Part shown: piece after piece, positions 12,645 to 24,016 of the stretch | Layout: the number at the start of each line of letters is the position of its first letter | How positions within the stretch are numbered: the stretch's first letter is position 1 | NCBI GenBank assembly: GCA_964016875.1 | Contig: OZ024730.1 | Span: 27,939,295-28,003,294 of the forward strand | Direction: 5' to 3' | DNA length: 64,000 nt | From: Fallopia convolvulus | Lineage: Eukaryota > Streptophyta > Magnoliopsida > Caryophyllales > Polygonaceae | The notes under the pieces: model-generated | Seen by the model: the letters and a program-made list of their open reading frames with translations, nothing else | Databases searched by the model: none | Told to the model about the DNA's origin: nothing | Position numbers and translations under genes: made by a program

Positions 12645-15600
12645 TTAGATGCCAACAGCGTCAAGAAGCTGAGAATGCTGGGAGACAGAAACAAGTGAGT
12701 TAGCAACAATGGCGCCGCTAGCAGCAACTGCAGGAACTCCAATGCCGGGAAAAGTTGAGTCTCCACAGCAGTACAAGTTCGGGACCGGAGTCGAGTGTCC
12801 GGGGAACGTGTTCTTGCCAGCCTCGATTGCTGGGCCATAGGTGCCCCTGTTTCTCCTAAGAAATCTCTGGTGGGTTAAGGGAGTCCCCACCAACTTCACT
12901 TCACAGCTCTCGCGTTTGAACCCTGGACCTAGCACTCGCTCTACCGCTCTCCACATTACCTGTTTCAATCACCAAACAAAAAAAAAAAAAAAAACAATTA
13001 GTTGGCATAATGGTGTTCTGGTGTTGGAGTCTTAATGCCACGATCTATCTAGCAGGATATTGTCCATCCTTAACATTTCTTTGCAAGATTACACAACATA
13101 TTGCATTATACTGCAATTATACTTGAGATATATTAATGCATTTTCACAGATTTTCTTGTGTATCTAAACAGGCACTTAATACCAGACAATCGACCAATAA
13201 AACATGATTGGAATTCGAAAAAACATGAAAACTGTACCCAACTGGAATAGTTTCGATTCCAACTGAAAGCCTTGTTCAGGAGGATGCCCGATAGACCCAA
13301 GAAAAACTTAAATTCAGCTATGTGACAATGATAAATGAATTTTTTTCCAATAAATTCAAAATAAAAGAAAAATAATAGACTGGAAATATTTGGTCCAATT
13401 GCAATTTAGTTTTCCAACTGGAATATGAAGACCCCTATAGGTGAATTTTCTAGCATAAGAAGATGGCATCAAATGATATTGGGTGATACACGTAGCTGAG
13501 GAGATCAATACGCTAAGTAAACAGGGGGTGAGTAAAGAAAGAATGTAAGATTATCATTACCTCCGATCTTTCAGCTTTAAGCTTCTTGTATTCTTCACTT
13601 CTTCTGTCAAGTCCTTTCCAGATGTCAAATGGTTCAGTTCCGGGTGTATAGGCATGTAGTACGTGCTTCCCAGGGGGTGCTAAATCAGGACTTAATACAC
13701 TGGGTATAGATATCAAGACTACATTCTGATCCGCATCCACTCCTCTTTCCCAATCATTAACAACGATATGATGAATTCCCAAGTCTTCACGTATACCCTG
13801 TAAAGAATTATCGGGGAGTTGGAATTTATGAAAGATCAGATTATAGAAACTTAAGATAGATAACCAGGATCACAAAAAAGAAAGGGTTAACATGAGAATC
13901 AGATGACAAGCAGTTACCTCTGCATCAAAGCCCAAGTGGAGATGCATAAATGATTCACATTGTGGAGTAGACTTAACACGGTCTTGATATGACTGCGGGA
14001 TAGATTCTTTAGATAACAGATCCAACGTGTCCCACATTGAAGCGTTGCTAACAACGGCCTTCTTTGCACGCACAACCTGCAGCAAAGTAGCTAAAGATAG
14101 CACGTCCAAGAATAATGAAATAACTTGTGTTTGTACATACTTGACCGTTTCTTAGCTGAACTCCAACAGCCTTCCGATTTTCAATTAGAACCTTGTCAAC
14201 ATGGGAGCGAAGGCTGAGCCTTCCTCCAAACTTTTCCAATCCACGAACAAGAGCATCAATAACTGCCCCGCTTCCATGCAAAGGGTACTCGAGTGAACAG
14301 CCAGGCTTATACCATTCAGCAAACATGTATATCTGCAAATTGAGCAGAAATAATGCTACCGTCTCTAAATACAATTAGCAATATCAAATGATCTCCAAAT
14401 ATCACATCAAGTGACACGATGGATGAAGAATTACAAGTATTTCTAAATGCCAGAAAAGTTAGAAATCCAAGGCTTTGAAAGATCTAGGAAGTTTTTTTTT
14501 TCTTTCTTCTTATTTTTTGAATTGTAAATCTAGGTAATTTCACATTGCCAAAACATGATGATTCAGTCAATGTGAATGAACATCTAGCTCTCGATGCCAT
14601 GTGACTATCTTCTTATATGTACTCTGTGTATGTGTGTTTTTAAACACTCATCATTATCCATTATTTGTACACACCAGGAGAGCAATTTCCTACTCAAAGA
14701 CCAGTTTACCACATCTGATATCATCAGCTGCAGATATAGAAAATATATACATTCCCCATTTAGAATCTTCTTTCATTACCTTCTGATATTTTTTTAGTTC
14801 TTTTATCATGTGAAAATGAAATATATCAAATCTCAAATAAACTTGTTAACATCGATCCAAGTTGTATAAGTATTTGTCTATACATAAGCAAACGTAATTA
14901 TTTATTTTGGGTTGCATATTGGACAAACAACAGCTATATCGCAGTGATGACTGATTGTAATAATAAATCTAGTATGACAGAAACAAATTGATAAAGACTC
15001 GCATAATAGTTTACCATCTCTGCGGATAGTATACCATTAGATTTGACCCCTGCAAGAAGGAAAGCTAGAAGATCAACCCAGTTACGCAGAAAGGGATCCT
15101 TCAAATCCAAAGAGTCCATCACTTCTGAGAATGGCCTGAGAAGCTTGGTAGCACCTAGAGCTCCCTGAGGCCCCATCTGGACAAATGACATTAATAACGA
15201 AGGTCCATATCTTGCTGCAGCAGTTGTCAGAACACCCAAGTCACCTCTGATAGACAAAGGAGGGAGAGCCATTGCAGCTGTAGACATTGGTAGTATGCCA
15301 TCCTGAAACAGAGAGGAGATTGTACAAGATAGAAAGCGAAAGGATTAAAACTGAAAGATGAAGAACCTTACAATTTTAGATTAAATATTTTTAATCAAGC
15401 TTATAAGATATATGATATGGAATATTAAGCACAACTTTTATGCTTTATATTTTTCTTTGCACTTTTACTGTTATCAGGTTCCTTGTCATTTCTAGTAATT
15501 ATTTCCTATCAGAAGTATAGTGAAAGATGATTTTCATTAACTTTTTAGGAATCATGAGGTAACACTCTGCAGTTTACCCCTGAGGATGAATTTCGTTTTA

Positions 15601-16908
15601 GAATATGGAAAAATTGAATCAAGTATAATATGGACTGGTTGAATAGCTAATCGTCCCTGATGGCTCATAAATGCCATTAATAGGAAAATAATTGAAGCAT
15701 ATATAGCAAGAAGACTTACAAGAAGCTTTTGCCACTCTCTTGCTGCATTTAAACTTGCATACTTTTCAAGGTCCTGCAACAGATACAAGAGAAAAAATAA
15801 GTACAGCTAAACTAGAGCAACAAGATAGCAGCTGACACCATGATGGTTCGAAAAAAACCACACACGAAATTAGAAAATGCCAGGTATGAAGTTGCCTTTA
15901 AGAATTCTGTTGGTCCAATGCGTGACAGAAATTCTGCTTCAGGAATGTAAACCATCCATGAGTCATAACTGGCACAAGGAACTGACTCACCCAGTGCATC
16001 CAGAACCTAACATGCACAAATAATAAACATTATTAAATGGATTCTTGATTGCAAATTTGCAACAGTGTACTACGTTTCCATTTCTAATAAATTCAAAAGG
16101 CTGTAAACTTGGCTTATTTCACTTCAATGCAGTTAGGTGTGAAACTAAGTAGACTTTCATTTCTGAAATTATCGAATTTATACTATCCTGTACATCTGTT
16201 ATAAGTTTTTCAAGAATTCAAAAACATGAAAAGAGAATTTACTTGTGCGAGCGGGTTAGCCTGAGGACCTCTTGATTGAAACCCGGAGAACAAAGAAGGG
16301 CCAGAATCAAATTTATACCCCTTAATCTCAAATGAATGAGCAGCACCACCAGGTCGATCGTGACTTTCTAACAGTAGAACGTCTTCTCCATATCTAGCTA
16401 GAAGCGCTGCACAGCAAAGTCCACCAATCCCACTCCCAATCACAACAACATCAGCCTCAGACTTACCTGCATAACAAGCCAAATCGAAAAAACCCACAGA
16501 ATTTGATATTAAGGAATCAGAACAATGAGCAATTTTGTTTTGAAATTCGACGTTAGCTAACGACTAAATATCATCGGTACCCTAATTTACAATAAGCACG
16601 CCTACAGAAATACAGCGCGGACAACTTGATGAGCTAGAAACACGAGTTTAGCAAAGTAAGCTAACGAGAGCAGTCGGAATTCCCTCAATTTGGAGAAAGA
16701 GACCTGGAGATGAAACCTTCTCGGTGGGAGAAGGGACTCCGACGGCGGTGGAATTCCGCACCGAAATGGAGGTTCTGCTCTTGCTTCTGTTCCTAGAGAC
16801 GTCGGAATTTGGGATAAGATATTGCTTCTGCGAAAAGAGAAAGTTCGGATGAAATCTCACGGAGCTTGCAAGGGTTCCTCTCACCTCGATTCCCCTTGTC
16901 AGCGCCAT
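12645..16908 (-). CDS. CRTISO2: CRTISO2-like FAD-dependent oxidoreductase, plastid-targeted
   Basis: Nine exons on the minus strand: 16704-16908, 16243-16466, 15896-16006, 15720-15773, 15015-15302, 14141-14332, 13918-14076, 13561-13797 and 12645-12959. They join without a break to 594 residues plus TAA. Residues 1-65 are Ser/Arg/Thr-rich and look like a chloroplast transit peptide. Next comes the dinucleotide-binding motif VVVIGSGIGGLCCAALLARYG followed by LLESHDRPGG, as in the phytoene desaturase/carotenoid isomerase superfamily. The middle has FAEWYKPGCSLEYPLHGSG and the C-terminus CCGDSTFPGIGVPAVAASGA, the second FAD-contacting motif. Details such as GIHHIVVNDWERGVDADQN and a C-terminal QLLDAVGI fit the CRTISO2 branch (Arabidopsis At1g57770 type) better than classical CRTISO. 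By family it should use FAD on a polyene substrate in plastids, but the substrate of this branch is not settled. Intron 3 appears to have a GC donor. Confidence 0.93.
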
Positions 16909-17216
16909 TTTCGAGCAAGAAGCTTGCTTGCTTTCGATCTAAGAGAGAACCGCGCTATCTCTCAAGTCTCAACGGTTCCGGAGAGAACCTAGAGGAAGAG
17001 GTGGAGACACACCTTGGCCTGTAGTTTGAAAGAAGACACCGTAAGCTATATCACCTCGTTGGAAATTTGTGAGTGTCGCGTGATTTCATAGTCCGGATCT
17101 TCTACGGCGTATTTTTTGGATGATTTAAATAAATAGAAAAAAAAAAAGAGGCTAATTAGGTAGATATTAAGGAGTGTGTGAAAATTAGATAAAATAGTAA
17201 AATTTCCTATCACCTA
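16909..17216. other. Upstream region of the CRTISO2-like gene
   Basis: This region should contain the minus-strand 5' untranslated region and core promoter. I see no clear TATA box at a convincing distance. An AT-rich run at about 17120-17190 is the only candidate. Confidence 0.35.
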
Positions 17217-17713
17217 GGGGTAGGGGTGTTTAACGTGTAGGGTCGCCCGCGACCCGCACCGATCCGACCCGCAATTTGCGGGTTGCGGGTCGACCCGCGA
17301 CCCGTGCGGGTCGGGTCGCGGGTCGAATTTTTTTATTTTGCGGGTCGCGGGATTTATAAAAATATATATTTTTTTATAATTTTACTAATGTATAAATTAT
17401 TTTTTAATAACAAAATTGATGGATTTACGGGTCGACCCACAAACCCCGACGGATTTTTTAAAAAAATACATGTTTTTAGGTTAAAAATTAATTATTTTAG
17501 GTTAAAAATTATTTTTTTAGGTAAAAAATTTAGTTTTAACCCGATTGACTTAGTCAAATGGGTCAAGCGGGTTGACCCGCGACCCGACCCGTTAGACCCG
17601 CGACCCGCGGGGTCGGGTCGCGGGTCAAAGGCAAAAAAATTTGCGGGTCGACCCGACCCGCAAAATAAAAAATTCGACCCGCGACCTGACCCGACCCGTT
17701 GAACACCCCTACC
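17217..17713. mobile_element. hAT-like MITE rich in GGGTCG/CGACCC
   Basis: The ends are inverted: left GGTAGGGGTGTTTAAC and, read on the minus strand, right GGTAGGGGTGTTCAAC. Inside, GGGTCGCGGGTCG-type words recur on both strands near both ends and leave an AT-rich centre, so the element could fold on itself. Flanking 8-mers ATCACCTA (17209-17216) and ATCACCCA (17714-17721) differ by one base, as expected for an old hAT target duplication. No transposase is encoded, so it is non-autonomous. The open frames it yields are products of the GGGTCG repeats and not genes. Confidence 0.6.
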
Positions 17714-17721
17714 ATCACCCA

Positions 17722-17993
17722 CCCCTCACCCCACTCCCACCGAGTTGACTCGGTTGTTGACCGAGTTGACTCGCCCGTTCACCGAGTTGACTCGCATGTT
17801 GACCGATCGTTGATCGGCCGTTGACCGGTTTTGACCATCGTTGACTGGCGTTGACCATCATCACAATTATCACTATCATCATTTTCAAAACCGTCAACAC
17901 AATTTTTTTACCGTCATCACAATTTATTTCATTGTCATCACAATTTTTTAATGACAAAAAGTGTAATGAAAGGTAAAAAAGTGTCATTAAAAT
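17722..17993. repeat. TTGAC-rich segment and left part of a TGATGAC-type repeat
   Basis: 17745-17860 holds about ten copies of GTTGAC in a degenerate array (words like CCGAGTTGACTCG and GTTGACCG). It then passes into ATCATCAC and GTCATCACAATTT words that continue, after the solo LTR, at 20640. The two parts join cleanly once the LTR and one duplication copy are removed. Confidence 0.55.
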
Positions 17994-19757
17994 TGTAATA
18001 CCCCGAATTAACGTCGGGACATTACTAGGTAGTTGACCCTAACGGGTCCTACCTGAACTGGTTGACAACTAGAATACTTGGACCTTGCAACTCGGGCACG
18101 ACAAGAAAACTATTTTGAAACATCCAACTGTTGTTCAACAAACCACATTTTTAATAATGTCATGCATGAATCCCAAATGTCTAGCCAAATCACATTCAAC
18201 ACCAGAAATCTGCTAAAGTCAACAACATAGTGAAATATCCAAAACAACTAACAAGACTAAACTGAACTCCCAACCCACTCAGTGACCTAGTGACACGCGT
18301 CAACGATCCGCTGCAGCATCTGGCCTAGGCTCCACACGGGACCTGTGTGAGTACCTGGAACTGAAAAATATAAGTCCTCGAGGGGTCAGCTACTACCCTA
18401 GGCAAGGTAGATAACACACGGCAATAGTAAGACGTTTGAAAAAACAACAATTAACCAACAACATAACCTTAAACAAGTGAATTGAACAGAACAGAATAGG
18501 TCAACACACATTTCCACAACCTAGAGAATATGTGAAAAGAAAAGCAATGAAACATACAATAGTCAAATACAAGCACAAAAGTAAAGCATTTGTAGTAATA
18601 ACCCACACTTCAACATTCAATAAATAAAGGGAGATACACGAAACAAGCAATCATCAAGCGTAGTGAGAATTCACAAGGTCGAAAAACCAACTAAGTAATC
18701 ACACACACGCACACAACAAAACCACAATCCTATTGGGAGATGTCATTCTTCCTTCCACCACCGCATTCCCATCTACGGCGCTAACTTACCTGTGCCCGAG
18801 TGCAGAGGCGGGCCCTCCTACTTTCCATATACGTCATCCTTCCAACCCCTGGTCAAGCCTCCACTGGAGCACTTGCCAAAAACAAACAATCAATTTTTAT
18901 TTTTAAAAGGGCCCGGCCGACACACGACCATGGCTAGACGCCTCTTCGCCACCGACAATCGTCGCACATGATCGTGCCGGTTACGCTGCCAGCACAGAGA
19001 AAGCGATACTATTTCTTTTACGAGAAAACGTTTGAAATGGAAAGCACATCACATCATGCATGAAAACATTTCACATAGAAAAACATACATTCGGGACTAA
19101 CTCCCAAAACCAATCTCACAATCACGGCATGCAATCTAACAAGACTAGAATAAAGCCGAGCAAGTCGAGAACGACCTACCTCAAAAGACGAACACAAATA
19201 CATAGCGGCAGAAAAAAGGCTCGAACTAGTTACACACGAACGTTACCGATTCCTAACCAATCAATAACCGAAACTATAACACCCGAAGATAAGTGAAATA
19301 CCAAACTTAATGCCCCTAAAATAAGAGCTCCTTCTAATGATGAATATTGACACCTCACCTTAGGTGAATAAATTACAATTCCTTAATTCTAATTAATTAC
19401 CAACAAGAATAGATAGCTTAAGGTTCCTGATTAAGAACAAGAGGAACATATGGTACGTTATCTTGTTACTATTCCCAAACCAACAACAACAATTATGTGA
19501 CATTACAGAATAGAAAATAGATAATTCAATAACACCATTATATTTAATATCCCTTTTCAGTAGTCACGGAAATTTCGTATGGGATAAAATCAACCAATAA
19601 CAATATCAATTGATCTCTCCACCCATAACGCCATTAAGTGACTTGTATTTTAATCCAAATGGGTTGATTAATCAAGGAGATGCACCACCATTCACAAACT
19701 CGTCCATCTTATCGTAAACTAAGATTGATCTTGACTTTGAGACGAAATTGATTGCAC

Positions 19758-19812
<55 letters not shown>

Positions 19813-20639
19813 CAACATGTTTCAACGATCGGGACTTTTATTACAAACCCATCCCACCCTGAACAACAAAACCTGGAATTGCAGCCAGTCTAAAGTTCTA
19901 ACTTACAGTCTAGAGTCAGGATCCTCTGCCAACGTCATCCTCGTCCAAGGTGGTGGGCATCGCCGGAAAGAAAGGGCTCTGAGCAGCGGCATGGAGACGA
20001 TGCAAGCCTTCGGCAACAAGGGTCGAGTGGTGTACAGTCCAGATCTTGACGGTCGCAGCTTGAAGGTGGTCGACGAGCAGGCGATTGTGGCTACAGAAGG
20101 CGATGCTCCGAGGATGAGACGATCGATTGGGCGCACACTAGTGGAAGAGAAGGGCTCGTGGAGGCCCTAGCTTTGTCGAGGTCGACGACGGTCGTCATCG
20201 GGGTTAGAGGGTTTCGACGAAGGTGAGGAAGAAGGATAGAGGTCGGGGACGACCAAAACCAGGCTTTGAACGATGGTGTGAGGTTGACGACAAGCTTGGC
20301 AGGAAAGGGGTGGTGAAACAGAAGAGCGGAGGAGGAGACGGATGCTCGGCGGCGTCAACGAGGGTGACTGGAGTTTGAGAATGGAATGGAGATTGTGAGG
20401 TGTGGATGGGAGTGGATAGTTATGTGTGTGGAGGCCGTCTCATTCACCAAAGGAGACGATGAATTCTCCCCAAAGAAAGGAGTTAGGGTTAGAGAGAGGA
20501 GGGAAGGCTTCGACCCAAAAGACTAAAGGAGGGGGCCTAATTCTTATGGTCCGGCCTAGACATAGAATGAAATAAGGAAAGAATAGATTGGCCCCAAAAT
20601 TAAAATGCCGGAAAATCCCGGGTATTACAAAAATATCTT
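17994..20639 (-). mobile_element. Solo LTR (Ty3/gypsy-like)
   Basis: Read on the minus strand it starts TGTAATACCCGGGATTTT and ends GGGGTATTACA, giving a terminal inverted repeat. A perfect 5 bp duplication AAAAT flanks it (17989-17993 and 20640-20644). At 2646 bp it is long for a solo LTR but within the range of large plant gypsy LTRs. There is no pol-like frame inside. It contains an AT microsatellite and some longer open frames (for example 19903-20136) that match nothing I know. Minus orientation is favoured because TGTAATACCCGGGATTTT is a familiar plant LTR start. Confidence 0.78.
19762..19810. repeat. (AT)n microsatellite
   Basis: About 24 uninterrupted AT dinucleotides inside the solo LTR. 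Confidence 0.97.
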
Positions 20640-20644
20640 GATGG

Positions 20645-22150
20645 CATTTTTTGATGACAAAAATATCATTAAAGGCATTGAACGGCCACATATAAAAAAC
20701 CTTCATCCCCCGTCATCACAATATTTTTCACCGTCATCACATTTTTTTGATGACAAAAAGTGTAATAAAAGGTAAAAAGTGTCATCAAAATGTCTTAATG
20801 ACACTTTTTTGATGACAAAAAATATCATCAAAGACATTCAACCACATAAAAACAATTGTCATCACTGTCATCACAATTTATTTTACCGTCATCAAAAAAT
20901 TTTGATGACAAAAAGTGTAATAAAAGGCAAAAAGTGTCATCAAAATGTCTTGATGACAAATTTTTGATAACAAAAAGTATCATCAAAGGCATTCAACCAT
21001 ATAAAAGCAACCGTCATCACACGGTTCAAACCGTCATCACTTGTTATCGTTATTTGATGACGGTTTGATTGTCATCAACTATCATCTCTACTTGATGACG
21101 ATTCGATTAATTTGTCACCAAAATGGCCTTGATGACAAACAAGTGTCATCAAACTATCATCACTTAAGCGTCATCAAATATGTGTCATCACTATCATCAC
21201 TGTCATCCCTAGTTGATGACGGTTTGATTGTCATCAACTGATGATAAAAAATGTAATAAAAGGTAAAAAAGTGTCATCAAAGGCATTCAACCATATAAAA
21301 ACAACCGTCATCACACGGTTTGAACCATCATCAACTTTCATCACTTGTCATCATTACTTGATGACGGCTTGATTGTCATCAAATATCATCTCTACTTGAT
21401 GACAATTTGATTAATTTGTCATCAAAAGGGCCTTGATGACAAACATGTGTCATCAAACTATCATCACTTAAGCGTCATCACTATCATCACTGTCATCACT
21501 ACTTGATGACGGTTTGATTGTCATCAACAATTCTTTGATGATAAAAAAATATAATAAAAGGTAAAAAAGTGTCATCAAAATGTCTTAATGACAACTTTTT
21601 GATGACACAAAATATCATCAAAGGCATTCAACCACAAAAAACAACCGTCATCACAATTTTTTGATGACAAAAAGTATCATTAGATGCTTAGATGGTATTT
21701 TTTTTGACAAAAAGTGTAATAAAAGGTATAAAAAATTGTCATCACTATACGATTTTTTCATAAATTGTCATCAATTCTCATAAAATGTCATCACTATTTA
21801 ATGATGGTTTGATTGTCATCAACTATCATCACAAATGTCATCTCTACTTGATGACGGTTCGATTATCATCAATTGTCATCGATATTTGATGACCGTTCGA
21901 TTAGCATCGCTACTTGATGACGATTCGATTGTCGTCAACTGTCATCACTACTTAATGACGATTTGATTGATTTGTTTGTCATCAAGGATTTGTTTATCAT
22001 GAAAAAGGCCTTGATGACAAACAAGTATCATAAAAAAATTGTCATCAAGTGTCATCACATGTTTTTAAACGGCCTTGATGACAGCACATTAAACAACTAT
22101 AATAAACGCATAAAAACAAAGTTGTCATCAATTAACATCACTTGTCAAAA
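20645..22150. repeat. Degenerate GTCATCA/TGATGAC repeat field
   Basis: About 1.5 kb built from words such as TTGATGACAAAAAGTGT, AAAAGTGTCATCAAAATG, TGTCATCACTATCATCAC and TTGATGACGGTTTGATTG in both orientations. Longer composite units recur: about 20820-21240 is echoed at 21260-21540 and again at 21590-21960. GTCATC and GATGAC are reverse complements, so the field can form many alternative hairpins. No transposase and no clear termini. The open frames here are repeat translations. It could be the subterminal region of a DNA transposon or a transposon-derived satellite. Confidence 0.75.
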
Positions 22151-22164
22151 AAAAATATTAATAA

Positions 22165-22215
22165 GCCTATGTGGGATTTGAAAAGAAAAATACTCTACCA
22201 TTTGAGCTAATAGGC
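22165..22215 (-). pseudogene. tRNA-like remnant lacking an anticodon arm
   Basis: The minus strand reads GCCTATTAGCTCAAATGGTAG, which resembles a tRNA acceptor strand plus D-arm, and ends TTCAAATCCCACATAGGC, which resembles a T-loop and the closing acceptor strand (GCCTA pairs with TAGGC). Only about 51 bases separate the ends, so the anticodon arm is missing. A decayed tRNA or a tRNA-derived transposon head are both possible. Confidence 0.35.
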
Positions 22216-22216
22216 T

Positions 22217-23158
22217 AAATACATTTTATAATAAAAATAGATCTTAAATTAAAATATTCCGTTTGTGTTTGGATAAATAAACCCGGTTTGAGACACGAGA
22301 ATTTAACAATCAGCATAACATCCAGCTTAAGCTCGCTCAAAACCCCGACAACTCAACAATACAATCTTCCTTGCACAGAGAGAAAGCTCCAAAATTTCCA
22401 CCAGAATATAGCAATAAATTCTTGGAAGCAGTTTAGTTAACCATAGAAATTGAATGTATCAAAAGAGAAGTCACAAGATAAGAATCGAACTGTGAAATGT
22501 TGGGTCATTGAACTATGAAAACTCATCAAGGTCAAATTAGATTATATACCAATTAAATCCAACTTAAGATTCTTTCAATTAGAAGTAAGGTGAGAATTCA
22601 ATACGATTAGTCATTGGTCAGAATACGTCTGTTTGAATCGACAAGAAGAAAGGAGAAATAGATGGCAACATTCAGAGTAACTACCGACCTTCATCCCTGC
22701 TCCGTTAGTTGGTGGATGGCGTTGCTTCTCCCATCACTCCATTCTCTAAAGAGACCAGAAATTAGAGAACTCATTATTGTTGCCCTGCAGCATGGCTCTA
22801 GTTAAATCAGTGCAAAAGTCTTGACAAATTACACGAATTGTAAAGCACAATCAATCATAATCCCCGCCATTGTTACAATTAAATCAGCCAGATAGATCCA
22901 AACGAAATTTAAAAAGAAGCTAGGGTTTCACCGTCGGATTTTGTCACACCGCCATGTTACTCCCTCCACCGCCTCTCCCTCTCCCTCGGCCCAATTTTCT
23001 CCCTCCGATTCGAATCCTGCAAAGACTATAACATCTCAAAGACTACAAAATCCTCTTGCCTCTTGTGCACAACACCAAATCTACAAAATTTCTAAAATTT
23101 AGGGTTTAGAACTTCAATGGAACAAACGGAAAAGAGGAAATTGGGGAGAATCAGAGTT
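22217..23158. other. Non-coding region left of the copia element
   Basis: No convincing gene on either strand. Around 22920-23130 the sequence has CTCCCTCC-rich pyrimidine tracts next to AGGGTTT words, as in plant 5' untranslated regions, but no coding exon follows. After excising the copia element it joins directly to 29397. Confidence 0.35.
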
Positions 23159-23163
23159 CATTC

Positions 23164-23994
23164 TGTTGGTGATTTTAGTGTCATCAAGTGATTGTTCCCT
23201 ATATGGGAATAGTGCCTTTTAGTGTGACCGGGGTTCATACGACGCTATGGGATCTCACTTAGCTATATCACAAGTTTGGGGGTGTGGAGTACACGCTTGT
23301 GTAAGTATACTTTAGGTCTAGAGGGATATATAAAGGTTAAGTTACGCTGTTCCTTAAGGAACAATGGAATCTACAGAAGTACTGTAGGGAACAACAACTG
23401 TGTTGTAGGGAACAACAGTTTAGCAGTCTTGCGGAATTTTTGCCACGTGCTTAGTGGGTGATAACTGCCTTGATAACTGATGTTTAAACGTCTAGTAACT
23501 TCCCTTTATGACTAGTTTGAAGTTCAAACACGTGTCTCTTTGATGAGAGACGTTGGTGATAGAAGGAAGGGCTGGTAACCGTTGGTAACCGCCATGTAAC
23601 CACCATGTAACTTCTGTTAAACGGCCAGAAATGAATCCCTATCATTTCTCACGTCCTATTTAAAGGCAAAGGAGAATAGAGTCGTGGTGGTTGAACAAGA
23701 TCTCTCTTAAGATCAAATCAAAATCGAAGCCACAATCTATTATTACATTATTCTATAGTTTAGTTCTTTCTAAAAGCCTTGAAGAGAACTAGAAGATTTG
23801 TCTTATCTCACTTCAGATTTCGTGGATTCCCTAAGGCTTGTAAGGGGAGAAATTCTGATTTCGGAAAGTGTTCACACGATTCAAATCTATCCGAGTACAG
23901 GTATCATTGATTGTTCCCTCGCAGACTGCAAGTAGAGTTCAAGGTTGGACAAGGGAGTTTGTTGGTTGTTCCATCAAGACACCCAGTCCTTACA
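23164..23994 (+). repeat. 5' LTR of the copia element
   Basis: Begins TGTTGGTGATTT and ends CCTTACA. It contains GTTCC...GGAAC inverted repeats (23194-23210 and 23349-23362) and a GGTAACC/CATGTAACC cluster at about 23570-23610. A TATTTAAAGG box at 23648-23657 is a plausible core promoter. Confidence 0.96.
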
Positions 23995-24016
23995 ATCGAA
24001 ATCGGAATTTTAATCA

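Noticed and set aside
12645..16908. Classical carotenoid isomerase CRTISO
   Set aside because: The mid and C-terminal motifs (GIHHIVVNDWERGVDADQN, QLLDAVGI) fit the CRTISO2 branch better.
17283..17722. Long open frames on both strands (139 and 76 codons)
   Set aside because: They arise from GGGTCG/CGACCC repeats of the MITE and encode Arg/Pro/Asp low-complexity sequence.
19903..20358. Possible genes inside the solo LTR
   Set aside because: Open frames without family similarity in a GC-richer part of the LTR. No splice or start context, and no pol.
20645..22150. CRISPR-like or CACTA element
   Set aside because: The repeats are degenerate, inverted and without regular spacers, so not CRISPR. 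No CACTA termini are visible.
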